From NCBI GenBank assembly GCA_028288025.1, contig JAQBOM010000024.1, positions 1 through 64,000 of the forward strand: a stretch of 64,000 nucleotides of DNA. Direction: 5' to 3'. The notes beneath the pieces were generated by a model. The model was not told the origin of the DNA. It made no database searches and worked only from the letters and a program-made list of their open reading frames with translations. This stretch comes from Mucilaginibacter sp. (GTDB lineage: Bacteria; Bacteroidota; Bacteroidia; Sphingobacteriales; Sphingobacteriaceae). Position numbers and translations under genes: made by a program. Below are positions 34,628-44,778 of the stretch, piece by piece (position 1 is the stretch's first letter; each line of letters begins with the position of its first letter).

Positions 34628-37315
34628 TTACTCAGCCAAAGCCGACAAGCCCTCCTCAATTATCTTCAGTTTGGCTTCAGCATCATCTTTCTTTCGCAGC
34701 TCAACTTCAATTATCTCCGGTTTCGCGTTGCTCATGAAACGTTCGTTTGTTAATTTTGCATTTACCGATTTCAAAAACCCGAGCAGGTAATCTTTATCTT
34801 TTTTGAGACGGCTGATTTCCGCCACGGGATCGATGTTTTCCGTTAGTGGAATATAAAATTCGTCTGTTGAGACCATAAAATTGGTAGCTCCCTGCAATTT
34901 TTCAACTACAAAATCCACCGAACTTATGTTCGCCAGTTTTTTTATAACCTGCTCGTAAGCCTTGTACGATATAGCTGAATTGGCCTTTACCGACAGCGTA
35001 AGTGCTTCTTTAGGTGATATTTGTTTGCTGTTACGAATATTACGTACCTGGCTAATGAGTTGTTTTATAATTTCAACTTCTGAAAGTAATTGGGTATTTA
35101 TTTCCCCGGAAGTTGGTATTTGGGCAACAATACAACAATTATATTCGGCGCGCTCACCGAATAATTCATCATGCCACAATTCCTCCGAGATAAATGGCAT
35201 AAACGGGTGCAGGATTCGTAATACATCCTCAAAAAACCTAATCGTGGCATCATATGTTTCACTGTCAATTGGCTTTTGGTAAGCCGGCTTGATCATTTCA
35301 AGGTACCAGGCACAAAAGTCGTCCCAAACCAGTTTATAGGTGGTCATTAACGCTTCCGACAAGCGGTATTGTCCAAAATTTTCCTCAATTTCTATCAATG
35401 CCTGGTTGAACCGGCTCCGGAACCAATCAATGGCGACCTCGTTATCGTTTGGAAGCGTCGCGTCAACGTCCCAACCTTTAACCAGCCTGAAGGCATTCCA
35501 TATCTTGTTGGCAAAATTACGGCCCTGCTCGCAGTAGCTTTCATCAAACATCAGGTCGTTGCCGGCGGGCGAACAGAGCAGCATGCCTACCCTAACCCCG
35601 TCGGCCCCATATTTTTCTATCAGTTCCAGCGGATCGGGCGAATTACCCAGCGATTTTGACATTTTCCGGCCTAACTTATCGCGTACAATACCAGTAAGAT
35701 AAACGTTTCTAAATGGGGCCTGACCTCTAAACTCGTGCCCCGCCATGATCATCCTCGCCACCCAGAAAAATAAAATTTCGGGTGCGGTTATGAGGTCATT
35801 TGTCGGGTAATAATAATCGATGTCGGCATTGTTTGGGTCTTTAAACCCGTCAAACACCGATATTGGCCATAGCCATGATGAAAACCAGGTGTCGAGTACG
35901 TCTTCATCCTGTTTTAAGTCTTCAGATTTCAGACTTGAGATTTGAGATTTGAGATTTTTTGCTTGTTCAAATGCATCCTCCCTGGTTTTGGCAATAACAA
36001 ACCGACCGTCAGGCAAATACCACGCCGGAATTTGCTGTCCCCACCATAGTTGGCGGCTGATACACCAGTCCTTAATATTCTCCATCCAGTTACGGTAGGT
36101 ATTGATGAATTTATCAGGTATCAACTTAATTTCGCCTTTTAAGACGTAATCCAGCGCGGGTTTTGCCATTTCGTCCATCTTGCAAAACCACTGCATCGAT
36201 AGTTTTGGCTCAATTACCGCATCGGTCCGCTCAGAGAAACCAATTTGAGATGTATAATCCTCCACCTTTTCAAGATAGCCATCTGCTTCGAGCAAAACCG
36301 CGATCTTTTTCCGGGCGGCAAAACGATCCTCCCCTATTAATATTTTTGCGTTTTCGTTTAAAGTTCCATCGTCATTTAAAATGTCGATAACCGGCAGGTT
36401 GTGCTTTTGACCCAGCTCATAATCGTTCAAATCATGCGCCGGCGTTACTTTTAAACAGCCTGTACCGAAGTCCATGGTAACATACTCATCCAGGATAACA
36501 GGGATCTCGCGGTTGATCAGCGGTATCAGCACTTTTTTACCATGCAGATGAAAGTATCTTGCATCATTCGGGTTGATACATATCGCCGCGTCGGCCATGA
36601 TGGTTTCGGGACGGGTAGTAGCTATCGTTAAGTATTGAGTATCAGGTATCAAGTCGTTAGATTGATTACTTTCACTACTTGCTACTTGATACTCGCTACC
36701 TGATACTTTATACCGTATGTAATAAAGCTTCTGATTTACTTCTTTGCGGATAACCTCTTCATCTGAAACCGCGGTTTTTCCCTGTGGGTCCCAGTTTACC
36801 ATACGGATACCGCGGTATATTAACCCTTTGTTATACAGATGAATGAACGTATCGATAACCGCCTCCGAAAGGTCGTCCTCCATGGTAAATCGTGTGCGGT
36901 CCCAATCGCATGAGGCGCCGAGTTTTTTTAGCTGCTCGAGAATGATCCCGCCGTATTTTTCTTTCCACTCCCAGGCATAGGTCATAAACTCGGGGCGGGT
37001 TAAATCCTTTTTATTTATTCCGCGATCTTTGAGCATGGCCACTACTTTTGCCTCGGTGGCAATACTGGCGTGGTCGGTGCCGGGTACCCAGCAGGAATTT
37101 TTCCCTTTCATCCGCGCGCGGCGGATAAGCACATCCTGTATTGTGTTATTTAACATGTGCCCCATATGCAGCACACCTGTAACATTCGGCGGCGGAATGA
37201 CGATCGTATAAGGCTCCCGTTCATCGGGTATGGACCTAAAAAAAGCATGATCCAGCCAGTAATTGTACCATTTATCTTCGATTTCTTTGGGCAGGTATGT
37301 TTTAGGAATGCTCAT
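34628..37315 (-). CDS. valS: Valyl-tRNA synthetase with two in-frame repeat insertions
   Basis: Encodes 895 residues from the ATG at 37315; a TTG three codons upstream is less likely. It charges tRNA-Val. The ATP-binding HIGH-type motif is in GVLHMGHMLN, the KMSKS loop in GRKMSKSLGN, and the editing domain begins at IATTRPETIM. The C-terminal coiled coil (ISRLKKDKDYLLGFLK) is intact. Two low-complexity stretches are encoded by 7-nt repeats. Residues 203-228 (core QVASSESNQSNDLIPDTQY) lie just before ATTRPET, and residues 454-467 (NLKSQISSLKSEDL) lie just before KQDEDVLDTWFSSW. Both keep the frame. The motif after ATTRPETI reads MADA where many relatives have GDT. Confidence 0.95.
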   Translation of the reverse strand: MSIPKTYLPKEIEDKWYNYWLDHAFFRSIPDEREPYTIVIPPPNVTGVLHMGHMLNNTIQDVLIRRARMKGKNSCWVPGTDHASIATEAKVVAMLKDRGINKKDLTRPEFMTYAWEWKEKYGGIILEQLKKLGASCDWDRTRFTMEDDLSEAVIDTFIHLYNKGLIYRGIRMVNWDPQGKTAVSDEEVIRKEVNQKLYYIRYKVSGSEYQVASSESNQSNDLIPDTQYLTIATTRPETIMADAAICINPNDARYFHLHGKKVLIPLINREIPVILDEYVTMDFGTGCLKVTPAHDLNDYELGQKHNLPVIDILNDDGTLNENAKILIGEDRFAARKKIAVLLEADGYLEKVEDYTSQIGFSERTDAVIEPKLSMQWFCKMDEMAKPALDYVLKGEIKLIPDKFINTYRNWMENIKDWCISRQLWWGQQIPAWYLPDGRFVIAKTREDAFEQAKNLKSQISSLKSEDLKQDEDVLDTWFSSWLWPISVFDGFKDPNNADIDYYYPTNDLITAPEILFFWVARMIMAGHEFRGQAPFRNVYLTGIVRDKLGRKMSKSLGNSPDPLELIEKYGADGVRVGMLLCSPAGNDLMFDESYCEQGRNFANKIWNAFRLVKGWDVDATLPNDNEVAIDWFRSRFNQALIEIEENFGQYRLSEALMTTYKLVWDDFCAWYLEMIKPAYQKPIDSETYDATIRFFEDVLRILHPFMPFISEELWHDELFGERAEYNCCIVAQIPTSGEINTQLLSEVEIIKQLISQVRNIRNSKQISPKEALTLSVKANSAISYKAYEQVIKKLANISSVDFVVEKLQGATNFMVSTDEFYIPLTENIDPVAEISRLKKDKDYLLGFLKSVNAKLTNERFMSNAKPEIIEVELRKKDDAEAKLKIIEEGLSALAE
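35914..35955 (-). repeat. Six 7-nt repeats inside valS
   Basis: On the coding strand the units are AATCTCA three times, then AGTCTGA, AATCTGA and AGACTTA. Six units make 42 bases, or 14 codons (residues 454-467), so the reading frame is kept. The unit words match the intergenic tracts (for example 39804-39829). Confidence 0.85.
36631..36706 (-). repeat. 7-nt repeat tract with inverted arms inside valS
   Basis: On the plus strand the units AGTATTG, AGTATCA and GGTATCA (36631-36651) face TCACTAC, TTGCTAC, TTGATAC, TCGCTAC and CTGATAC (36672-36706). The arms are imperfect complements. The 16-mer CTTGCTACTTGATACT at 36678-36693 occurs again at 44867-44882 upstream of metH, which identifies this stretch as a member of the intergenic family. 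Confidence 0.88.
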
Positions 37316-37715
37316 AAACTGCAAAAATACAATAGTTCATGGTTCATAGTTCATGGTTCATGGATTTTTGTTGGTTTTGCAGTCCATGGTCGATAGTCCA
37401 TAGACCATGGTAAGCAGCGGTTTATACTTTTATATCGGTTAACTACCATGGACTACCGACCATGGACTATGGACTATCGACTATCGACTCCCTTTATCAC
37501 AATAATTTTACAATTAAAAAGTTAATGCTATAAACTTCTCATTTGTATGAAAACTTTGCCCGTATATCGCTTTTTGCAGGATATTTTCCGAAAAGCAAAG
37601 TCATCATTTTTAATAAAGTGGTTCAACCGCTAGCCCGCCTGGCCAAAATCGTTGTAAGCTTTGCCGGAAATTGTTAATTTTAAATTCTCGGTGTTTAAAT
37701 TCTTATTAAATAATT
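37316..37715. repeat. Intergenic region with 7-nt repeat tracts
   Basis: The gap between divergent valS and the M13 peptidase gene. At 37334-37363 there are four units alternating AGTTCAT and GGTTCAT. At 37381-37412 come AGTCCAT, GGTCGAT, AGTCCAT and AGACCAT. At 37443-37491 the complement-type units CTACCAT, GGACTAC, CGACCAT, GGACTAT and CGACTAT follow. The second and third blocks can pair. The remaining bases to 37715 hold no supported feature. Confidence 0.85.
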
Positions 37716-39797
37716 ATGAAAATAAAGTTTACAAATTTTATGCTGGCGGGCTTGTTATGCCTGTCGGTAACGTCATTTGCCGCTATTGGCGGTAAAAAAG
37801 GGAAAGCAACGACAAAAAAGATTGTCGCGATCCCGCCTAAAAAATTCATTGATCCGGCAAACATGGATCTCTCGGTAAAACCCGGCGATAACTTTTTTGA
37901 GTATGCCAACGGTACCTGGGTAAAAACCCATCCCATTCCTGACAAACAAACCCGCTGGGGAAGCTTTGGCATTTTGGGCCAGGAAAATACCGACCGGCTG
38001 CTGGTTATTTTAAAAGATGTTAGTAAAACGGCGGGATTACCCAAAGGGAGCCTAAAACAGCGCGTTGGCGATATGTATGCCTCCGGCATGGATAGTGTTA
38101 GCATCGAAAAACGCGGCTACGAACCGATAAAAGCCGATTTGGAACGGGTACGCCAAATAAACAGCGAAGCCGGCGTGGTTAATGAAATGACCTACGAAAG
38201 ATCGCATGCGATTGCTGACCCGCTATTTGGTGTCGGCGTAAGGCAGGACTCTAAACACCCGACCAGGTATATCGTTGGGTTTAACCAGGGTGGAACCAGC
38301 TTGCCCGACCGCGATTACTATTTGAAAAGTGATGCCCGCAATGTAAAAATTCAAAATGCCTACAAAACTTACATCACCACGTTGTTTACTTTAACAGGAA
38401 CAAGCGGAGAAACAGCAGCTAAAAATGCTTCGATCATTTTTGGTATAGAGACCGAACTGGCAAAAGCGCAGTTAAGCCGCACCCAAATGCGCGACCCTAA
38501 AGTAACTTATAATAAGTTTTCGGTAAATGGTTTTGAAAAGATCACACCGCATTTAACCTGGAGCCAGATACTGCCCGAGCTAAAAATCAAAGGAGCCATT
38601 GACAGCGTATTGGTTGGCCAGCCGGAATTTTTTAAAGCAGCGGACGCGATGCTGGTTTCAAAACCTGTTGACGACTGGAAAGTGTACCTGGAATGGAATA
38701 TATTAAAAGGCTCTGCAAGCGCTTTAAGCTCACCATTTGTAAAAGCATCATTTGCTTTTAGCAGCGTATTAAGCGGGCAAAAAGTTCAAACGCCGCGCAG
38801 CGAGCGCATGTCGGGTTTTATTGACCGCAGCATGGGTGAGTTGCTGGGGCAGCTATATGTTGAGAAATATTTCCCGCCTGCTGCAAAAGAATACATGGTT
38901 AGCCTGGTAAACAACATGAAAACCGTTTTAGGCGACCGTATTAAACGCCTTGACTGGATGAGTGCGGAAACCAAGGAACGTGCGCTCAACAAGCTGGCGG
39001 CATTCAGCGTGAAGATCGGCTATCCTGATAAATGGGAAACCTACAACGGGTTAGTTATTGACCGCAACGACTACTTCGGTAACGTGAGACGGGTTGACGA
39101 ATGGCGTTATAACTTCAATATAAATCAATATGGAAAACCTGTTGATAAAAAACGTTTCAATATGACGCCGCCAACTGTAAATGCCAACTACAGCCCGACA
39201 AACAACGAAATCACATTCCCTGCCGGTATCCTTCAATTCCCGTTCTTTGATTTTCATGCGGATGATGCGGTGAACTACGGTGGTATAGCTGCTGTTATCG
39301 GGCACGAGATGACACATGGTTTTGACGACCAGGGCCGTCAGTACGACGCAGACGGATCATTGCACGACTGGTGGTCAAAAAGTGATGCTGACAAGTTCAA
39401 ACTGCGTGCCGATATGGTTGTAGATCAATATAACGGGCTTACCGTATTGGATACCATCCATGTGAACGGCCGTTTAACGCTTGGCGAAAACCTTGCCGAT
39501 CTGGGCGGATTAAACATTGCGTATGAAGCCTTTAAGAAAACTAAAGAAGGCCAATCGACCACAAAAATTGACGGCTTTACACCTGATCAGCGTTTCTTCC
39601 TGTCGTGGGCCCAGGTATGGCGGTCATCACAGCGCCCGGAAAGCGCAGCATCACGTATATTAACTGATCCGCATTCACCCGAGCAGCATCGTACAAACGC
39701 GCCGCTTACTAATATTGATGCATGGTATAATGCCTTCAACGTTAAACCCGGCGATAAAATGTATAAGAAGCCTGAGAACAGGATTAAGATATGGTAG
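37716..39797 (+). CDS. M13-family zinc metallopeptidase (neprilysin/PepO type)
   Basis: Encodes 693 residues. A signal peptide (MKIKFTNFMLAGLLCLSVTSFA) sends it to the periplasm or outside. The zinc site is His530 and His534 in VIGHEMTHGFDDQG with Glu591 in LGENLADLGG. The substrate-binding NANYSPTNNEITFPAGILQ is also seen, and the end KPENRIKIW is typical. The family cleaves oligopeptides. The length is normal. A strong terminator follows. Transcription is divergent from valS. Confidence 0.95.
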   Translation: MKIKFTNFMLAGLLCLSVTSFAAIGGKKGKATTKKIVAIPPKKFIDPANMDLSVKPGDNFFEYANGTWVKTHPIPDKQTRWGSFGILGQENTDRLLVILKDVSKTAGLPKGSLKQRVGDMYASGMDSVSIEKRGYEPIKADLERVRQINSEAGVVNEMTYERSHAIADPLFGVGVRQDSKHPTRYIVGFNQGGTSLPDRDYYLKSDARNVKIQNAYKTYITTLFTLTGTSGETAAKNASIIFGIETELAKAQLSRTQMRDPKVTYNKFSVNGFEKITPHLTWSQILPELKIKGAIDSVLVGQPEFFKAADAMLVSKPVDDWKVYLEWNILKGSASALSSPFVKASFAFSSVLSGQKVQTPRSERMSGFIDRSMGELLGQLYVEKYFPPAAKEYMVSLVNNMKTVLGDRIKRLDWMSAETKERALNKLAAFSVKIGYPDKWETYNGLVIDRNDYFGNVRRVDEWRYNFNINQYGKPVDKKRFNMTPPTVNANYSPTNNEITFPAGILQFPFFDFHADDAVNYGGIAAVIGHEMTHGFDDQGRQYDADGSLHDWWSKSDADKFKLRADMVVDQYNGLTVLDTIHVNGRLTLGENLADLGGLNIAYEAFKKTKEGQSTTKIDGFTPDQRFFLSWAQVWRSSQRPESAASRILTDPHSPEQHRTNAPLTNIDAWYNAFNVKPGDKMYKKPENRIKIW

Positions 39798-39803
39798 CTA
39801 TAA

Positions 39804-39829
39804 AGTCTTAAATCGAAAGTCCTAAGTAA
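39804..39829. repeat. Short 7-nt repeat tract after the peptidase gene
   Basis: Units AAGTCTT, AAATCGA, AAGTCCT and AAGTAAA follow the stop codon directly and run into the terminator stem. Confidence 0.55.
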
Positions 39830-39868
39830 AAATCAAAGCCTGCTAATTTAGCGGGCTTTGATTTTTTT
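39829..39868 (+). terminator. Rho-independent terminator of the M13 peptidase gene
   Basis: The stem AAAATCAAAGCC with GGCTTTGATTTT is perfect over 12 bp, has a 13-base loop and ends in a run of T residues. It lies about 32 bases after the stop codon. Confidence 0.88.
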
Positions 39869-39930
39869 AATAATGTGATGCTTCGCACTTAGTATTAAGT
39901 ATTACCCGGCATTTTCTTCAAAATGCGGGA

Positions 39931-39963
39931 AGACTTGCGAAGTTTTTAAAACTTCGCAAGTCT
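39931..39963. repeat. 33-nt palindrome between convergent genes
   Basis: AGACTTGCGAAGTTTT, one T, then the exact complement. It lies between the M13 peptidase terminator and the metF stop codon, the same kind of site as its sister at 29995-30026. An additional imperfect hairpin (CCCGGCATTTT with AAAATGCGGG) precedes it at 39905-39929. Confidence 0.85.
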
Positions 39964-39971
39964 CTCTTCAG

Positions 39972-40925
39972 TTAAAATATCGCTTCAGCAATTTTTTTGG
40001 TGGGGCCGGGGTTGCTCATGGTATAGAAATGCAGCACCGGCGCGCCAAACTTCATCAGTTCCCGGCATTGCGCGATCATCCATTCGATGCCCAGATCTTT
40101 TACTTCCTTTTCTGATTTGCAGGCGTGTACCGCGTCGCTTAGATCCTCAGGGATATCGATATGGAATATTTTGGGCAGGTTGATAAGCTGTTTTGATGAA
40201 GTGATGGGTTTTAAACCAGGTATAACCGGTACATTGATGCCGTTTTCGCGGCACTGTTTTACAAACTCAAAATACTTGTTATTATCAAAAAACATCTGGG
40301 TCACGATAAAATTAGCACCCATGTCGATTTTTTGCTTCAGATATTTAAAATCGGTTTTTAAGTTTGGCGCCTCGAAGTGTTTCTCCGGATAACCGGCTAC
40401 GCCGATACAGAAATCAGCATTTACTACCTCGTGGTCTTCATACAGATATTTACCCTTGTTCATGTCGACAACCTGCTTTAACAGGTCGGTGGCATAAGCG
40501 TGTCCACCGGGTGTGGGTATAAACGAAGTATCGGCATGGCGAGCGTCGCCGCGCAAAACCAGCACATTATCAATACCTAAAAACTGCAGGTCGATCAGAG
40601 CGTTCTCCGTCTCTTCCACTGTAAACCCTCCGCAGATAAGGTGCGGAACAGCGTCTACCTTATAACGATTGATAATTGCTGCGCAAATAGCCACAGTGCC
40701 CGGGCGTTTACGATACGCTACTTTTTCGAGCAGGCCGTTATCGTGCTGTTTGTAGATAAAATCTTCCCTGTGATACGTTACATCAATAAACGGCGGCTTA
40801 AACTCCATCAAAGGGTCTATCGCATCATAAATACCTTGTATGCTTTGCCCCTTTACCGGCGGTAAAAGCTCGAAAGAAAAAAGTGTTTTGCCTTTGGCGT
40901 TTTGTATGTGTTCGGTTATCTTCAT
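39972..40925 (-). CDS. metF: Methylenetetrahydrofolate reductase
   Basis: Encodes 317 residues. It makes 5-methyltetrahydrofolate, the methyl donor for MetH. The TIM-barrel FAD enzyme shows the N-terminal Glu in FSFELLPP, the stretch FIDVTYHRED, the ring-binding VLRGDA and the folate-side GANFIVTQMFFDN. The length is normal. It lies 162 bases downstream of metH on the same strand, with a repeat tract and a palindromic element in between. The pair probably shares the SAM-riboswitch-controlled transcript. Confidence 0.95.
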   Translation of the reverse strand: MKITEHIQNAKGKTLFSFELLPPVKGQSIQGIYDAIDPLMEFKPPFIDVTYHREDFIYKQHDNGLLEKVAYRKRPGTVAICAAIINRYKVDAVPHLICGGFTVEETENALIDLQFLGIDNVLVLRGDARHADTSFIPTPGGHAYATDLLKQVVDMNKGKYLYEDHEVVNADFCIGVAGYPEKHFEAPNLKTDFKYLKQKIDMGANFIVTQMFFDNNKYFEFVKQCRENGINVPVIPGLKPITSSKQLINLPKIFHIDIPEDLSDAVHACKSEKEVKDLGIEWMIAQCRELMKFGAPVLHFYTMSNPGPTKKIAEAIF

Positions 40926-40927
40926 GT

Positions 40928-40962
40928 AGTATTTAGTATCAAGTAGCTGGTATCAAGTATCG
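40928..40962. repeat. Five 7-nt repeats before metF
   Basis: Units AGTATTT, AGTATCA, AGTAGCT, GGTATCA and AGTATCG lie two bases upstream of the metF ATG, in the metH-metF spacer. The words are the same as those in the metH leader and in valS. Confidence 0.8.
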
Positions 40963-40991
40963 AGACTTTTTGTAAACCGTGTATTATTTAA

Positions 40992-41076
40992 GCGTCATTG
41001 CGAGGTACGAAGCAATCGCGAACTTTGCATCCGCTCTGTATATTCGCGATTGCCGCGCTATCGCTCGCAATGACAA
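40992..41076. repeat. CATTGCGAGG palindromic element
   Basis: The left end GCGTCATTGCGAGGTACGAA continues to 41017 and is identical over 26 bases to the left arm at 62726-62751. The right end (41043-41076) is a partial complement with a divergent middle (CGATAGCGCG instead of TTCGTAC). It lies between metH and metF and resembles widely dispersed REP-like elements that begin GTCATTGCGAGG. Confidence 0.8.
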
Positions 41077-41087
41077 TCCGTTGTCAT

Positions 41088-44000
41088 TCAATAATTTAAA
41101 TTCGGCCCCAGCCACCTCTCTACATCTTCCACCGACATATTTTTCCTCACTGCATAATCCTCCACCTGGTCTTTACTGATCTTACCCAAGCCAAAATAAC
41201 GCGCTTGTGGGTGTGCAAAATAAAAACCGCTTACGGATGCGGCCGGCGTCATGGCCAGGCTTTCGGTGAGGTGCATTTTGGTGCTGTCTTCCGCTTTTAG
41301 GATTTCAAACAGCGTTGTTTTTTCAGTATGATCCGGGCAGGCCGGGTATCCGGGTGCCGGACGTATACCCTGGTATTCTTCTTTGATCAGATCATCGGCA
41401 TCCAGTTGCTCGCTTTTGGCGTAACCCCAATAGTCTTTACGTACCAGCTCGTGCATTTTCTCGGCAAACGCTTCTGCGAGGCGGTCGGCAAGCGCTTTGG
41501 CCATAATGCTGTTGTAGTCGTCATGGTCCGCTTCAAACTTGGCAACCAGCTCATCGCACCCTATGCCTGAGGTAACGGCAAATCCGCCCCAATAGTCGGG
41601 TATACCGCTTTCTTTTGGTGCGATAAAATCCGACAGCGCGTAATAAGGCTCGCCTTTTACTTTTTCGGATTGCTGGCGCAGGGTATGTATTGTGGTAAGC
41701 AAGGTTTTACGGGTATCATCAGTATAAACCTCGATATCATCGCCGACACTGTTTGCCGGCCAAAAGCCGATCACTCCATTTGCCTGCAATAACTTTTCAC
41801 TAACAATTTGCTTCAACAACTCCTGTGCATCGTCATATAGCTTTTTTGCCTCAACACCTACGTACTTATCGTCAAATATTTTCGGATAGCTGCCGCGGAG
41901 TTCCCAGGTATGGAAAAATGGTGTCCAGTCGATGTATGGTACCAGTTCATCTAATGGAAATGCTTCAAAAACCTTAGTGCCGGTAAACGTCGGCTTCGGA
42001 GCGATCGAACCATTCAGGTTGATCTGCATTTTAAACTTACGCGCGTCTTCGATACTTACGAAACGCTTGTCCGACCGTTTGTTTAAATGCGCTTCGCGCG
42101 CTTTCGCGTATTCCTCTTTTATTCCTTTTACATATGGCTCTCGTTGATCCCTGTTCATTAAACTGCTGCAAACGGTAACACTGCGCGATGCATCAAGCAC
42201 GTGTATGGCAGGACCGGAATAATGCGGATCAACTTTTACCGCGGCATGAATGCGCGAGGTGGTTGCGCCGCCGATGATTAGCGGAATGGTGAAGCCTTCG
42301 CGTTCCATCTCTTTAGCAAAATGCACCATTTCGTCCAGCGAAGGCGTAATCAACCCGCTCAGGCCGATGATATCAACGTTTTGTTTTTTTGCTTCTTCAA
42401 TGATCCGTTGTGCCGGAACCATCACGCCCAGATCAATCACCTCGAAATTATTGCAGGCTAAAACTACGCCTACAATATTTTTACCAATGTCGTGCACGTC
42501 GCCTTTTACAGTAGCCATCAATACTTTACCGGCATTGGCCCTGCTCCCACTTGAATCTTCACCAGCGTCAATTACCCGCTGTTTTTCAAGTTCGATAAAA
42601 GGCAATAAGTAGGCGACAGCCTTTTTCATTACCCGCGCAGATTTCACCACCTGTGGCAAAAACATTTTGCCCGAGCCAAAAAGATCCCCTACCACGTTCA
42701 TACCGTCCATTAGCGGGCCTTCAATCACTTCAAGCGGCTTGGCATAAGCTTGTCGTGCCTCTTCCACGTCGTCATCGAGATATTCGATAATACCTTTTAC
42801 AAGGGCATGCGATAAACGTTCGGCAACGGGTGCCTTGCGCCATTCCTCGTCGCGTACAATTTCCTTGCCTTTACTTTTTATGGTATCGGCAAACTCGACA
42901 AGCCGTTCGGTGGCATCATCCCGGCGGTTGAGCAAAACATCCTCAACCAGCAGCAACAGATCCTTCGGAATTTCTTCGTATACCTCAAGCATACCGGCAT
43001 TTACAATGCCCATATCCAACCCGGCTTTAATGGCATGGTATAAAAATGCCGAGTGCATGGCCTCGCGAACGACGTTATTTCCCCTGAATGAAAATGAGAT
43101 ATTACTTACTCCGCCACTTACTTTAGCAAACGGCAGGCTTTTCTTTATCCAGCGTGTTGCTTCAATAAAATCAACCGCATAATTGTTGTGCTCTTCAAGT
43201 CCGGTTGCAACTGTTAAAATATTAGGGTCGAATATAATATCCTGCGGCGGGAAGCCCACCTCGTTAACCAGTATATCGTATGAGCGTTTACATATTTCCT
43301 TACGGCGATCAAGGGAATCGGCCTGGCCGGTTTCATCGAAAGCCATTACAACCGTCGCTGCACCGTAGCTTAATATTTTACGGGCCTGTTCTTTGAACTT
43401 CTCCTCGCCTTCCTTTAACGAAATGGAGTTGACAATACCTTTTCCCTGCAGGCATTTTAAGCCTGCTTCAATCACAGTCCACTTGGATGAATCGATCATG
43501 ATAGGCAGTTTGGAAATATCCGGCTCGGATGCGACCAGGTTAAGAAACTTAACCATCACCGCTTCCGAATCGATCATTCCCTCATCCATATTGATGTCGA
43601 TCACCTGTGCCCCGCCTTCAACCTGCTGACGGGCCACAGTTAATGCGGCTTCGTAATCTTCGGCCAATATCAATTTTGAAAATTTTGGCGAACCGGTAAT
43701 GTTTGTCCGCTCACCTATGTTTACGAAATTGGTTTCGGGTGTTAATGTCACCGCCTCCAAACCGCTCAGGCGCAGATACGGCTTAATTTCGGGCTTGATA
43801 CGCGGCGGATATTTAGCGGCCTTTTCGGCGATGCACCTGATATGGTCGGGTGTGGTGCCGCAGCAGCCGCCGACGATGTTTACCAACCCGGCTTTCATAA
43901 ATTCATCTACCTGGTGGGCTGTCTCGTGCGCCGTCTCATCATACTGGCCAAACTCATTCGGCAGACCGGCATTGGGATAAGCAGAAATAAATACATTCGC

Positions 44001-44774
44001 CTTTTCGGAAAGCTCTTCCAAATGCGGGCGCATTTCCTTTGCACCTAAAGCGCAGTTTAAACCGACCGACAATAAATTGCCGTGACTTACCGAGTTCCAG
44101 AAAGCCTCAACCGTTTGACCGGAAAGCGTCCGCCCAGAAGCATCAGTAATGGTACCGGAGATCATTACTGGTAAATGCTTGCCCGACTCGTTTGCATATC
44201 TTGTTATCGCAAATAACGCTGCCTTCGCGTTAAGCGTATCAAAAATGGTTTCAATCAATAAAACATCCGAACCGCCGTCGACCAAACCACGCACCTGTTC
44301 GTAATAGGCTTCGGCCAAATCATCGAAAGTAACAGCACGATAGCCCGGATCGTTTACATCCGGCGAAAGCGAAGCCGTCCTGTTGGTGGGGCCAATGGCA
44401 CCAGCCACAAAGCGGGGCTTACCCGGCGATGTTTTATTATATTCGTCAACAACCTCACGCGCAATCCGGGCGCCCTCATAGCTCAGTTCATAAGCCAACT
44501 CCTCTAAATGGTAATCAGCCAGTGATATGCGCTGTGTGCTGAAAGTATTGGTTTCAATAATATCCGCTCCGGCATCCAGGTATTCTTTATGTATAGCCTT
44601 TATTACATCCGGGCGTGTAATGTTCAGCAGGTCGTTATTACCCTTCAGGTCGGATGCGTGTTCACGAAAACGTTCGCCGCGAAAATCCTCTTCGGATAGT
44701 TCGTAACGCTGTATCATCGTGCCCATCGCCCCGTCAATTACCAGGATGCGTTTTTGTAGTTCGTCTTTTATCAT
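41088..44774 (-). CDS. metH: Cobalamin-dependent methionine synthase
   Basis: Encodes 1228 residues from the ATG at 44774; an upstream start would translate repeat DNA (DTRYLILI) and is rejected. It transfers a methyl group from methyltetrahydrofolate to homocysteine via cobalamin. The domains are in order: homocysteine/zinc domain ([11 protein letters not shown] to [11 protein letters not shown]), pterin domain ([15 protein letters not shown]), cobalamin cap and Rossmann domain with the DxHxxG motif in [14 protein letters not shown], and the activation domain binding S-adenosylmethionine (about 900-1228). All modules are present. A SAM-I riboswitch lies in its leader. Confidence 0.97.
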   Translation of the reverse strand: MIKDELQKRILVIDGAMGTMIQRYELSEEDFRGERFREHASDLKGNNDLLNITRPDVIKAIHKEYLDAGADIIETNTFSTQRISLADYHLEELAYELSYEGARIAREVVDEYNKTSPGKPRFVAGAIGPTNRTASLSPDVNDPGYRAVTFDDLAEAYYEQVRGLVDGGSDVLLIETIFDTLNAKAALFAITRYANESGKHLPVMISGTITDASGRTLSGQTVEAFWNSVSHGNLLSVGLNCALGAKEMRPHLEELSEKANVFISAYPNAGLPNEFGQYDETAHETAHQVDEFMKAGLVNIVGGCCGTTPDHIRCIAEKAAKYPPRIKPEIKPYLRLSGLEAVTLTPETNFVNIGERTNITGSPKFSKLILAEDYEAALTVARQQVEGGAQVIDINMDEGMIDSEAVMVKFLNLVASEPDISKLPIMIDSSKWTVIEAGLKCLQGKGIVNSISLKEGEEKFKEQARKILSYGAATVVMAFDETGQADSLDRRKEICKRSYDILVNEVGFPPQDIIFDPNILTVATGLEEHNNYAVDFIEATRWIKKSLPFAKVSGGVSNISFSFRGNNVVREAMHSAFLYHAIKAGLDMGIVNAGMLEVYEEIPKDLLLLVEDVLLNRRDDATERLVEFADTIKSKGKEIVRDEEWRKAPVAERLSHALVKGIIEYLDDDVEEARQAYAKPLEVIEGPLMDGMNVVGDLFGSGKMFLPQVVKSARVMKKAVAYLLPFIELEKQRVIDAGEDSSGSRANAGKVLMATVKGDVHDIGKNIVGVVLACNNFEVIDLGVMVPAQRIIEEAKKQNVDIIGLSGLITPSLDEMVHFAKEMEREGFTIPLIIGGATTSRIHAAVKVDPHYSGPAIHVLDASRSVTVCSSLMNRDQREPYVKGIKEEYAKAREAHLNKRSDKRFVSIEDARKFKMQINLNGSIAPKPTFTGTKVFEAFPLDELVPYIDWTPFFHTWELRGSYPKIFDDKYVGVEAKKLYDDAQELLKQIVSEKLLQANGVIGFWPANSVGDDIEVYTDDTRKTLLTTIHTLRQQSEKVKGEPYYALSDFIAPKESGIPDYWGGFAVTSGIGCDELVAKFEADHDDYNSIMAKALADRLAEAFAEKMHELVRKDYWGYAKSEQLDADDLIKEEYQGIRPAPGYPACPDHTEKTTLFEILKAEDSTKMHLTESLAMTPAASVSGFYFAHPQARYFGLGKISKDQVEDYAVRKNMSVEDVERWLGPNLNY

Positions 44775-44778
44775 AATT

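Noticed and set aside
37547..37633. Plus-strand 28-residue frame between valS and the peptidase gene
   Set aside because: No start context, homology or structure supports it; too short to separate from chance.
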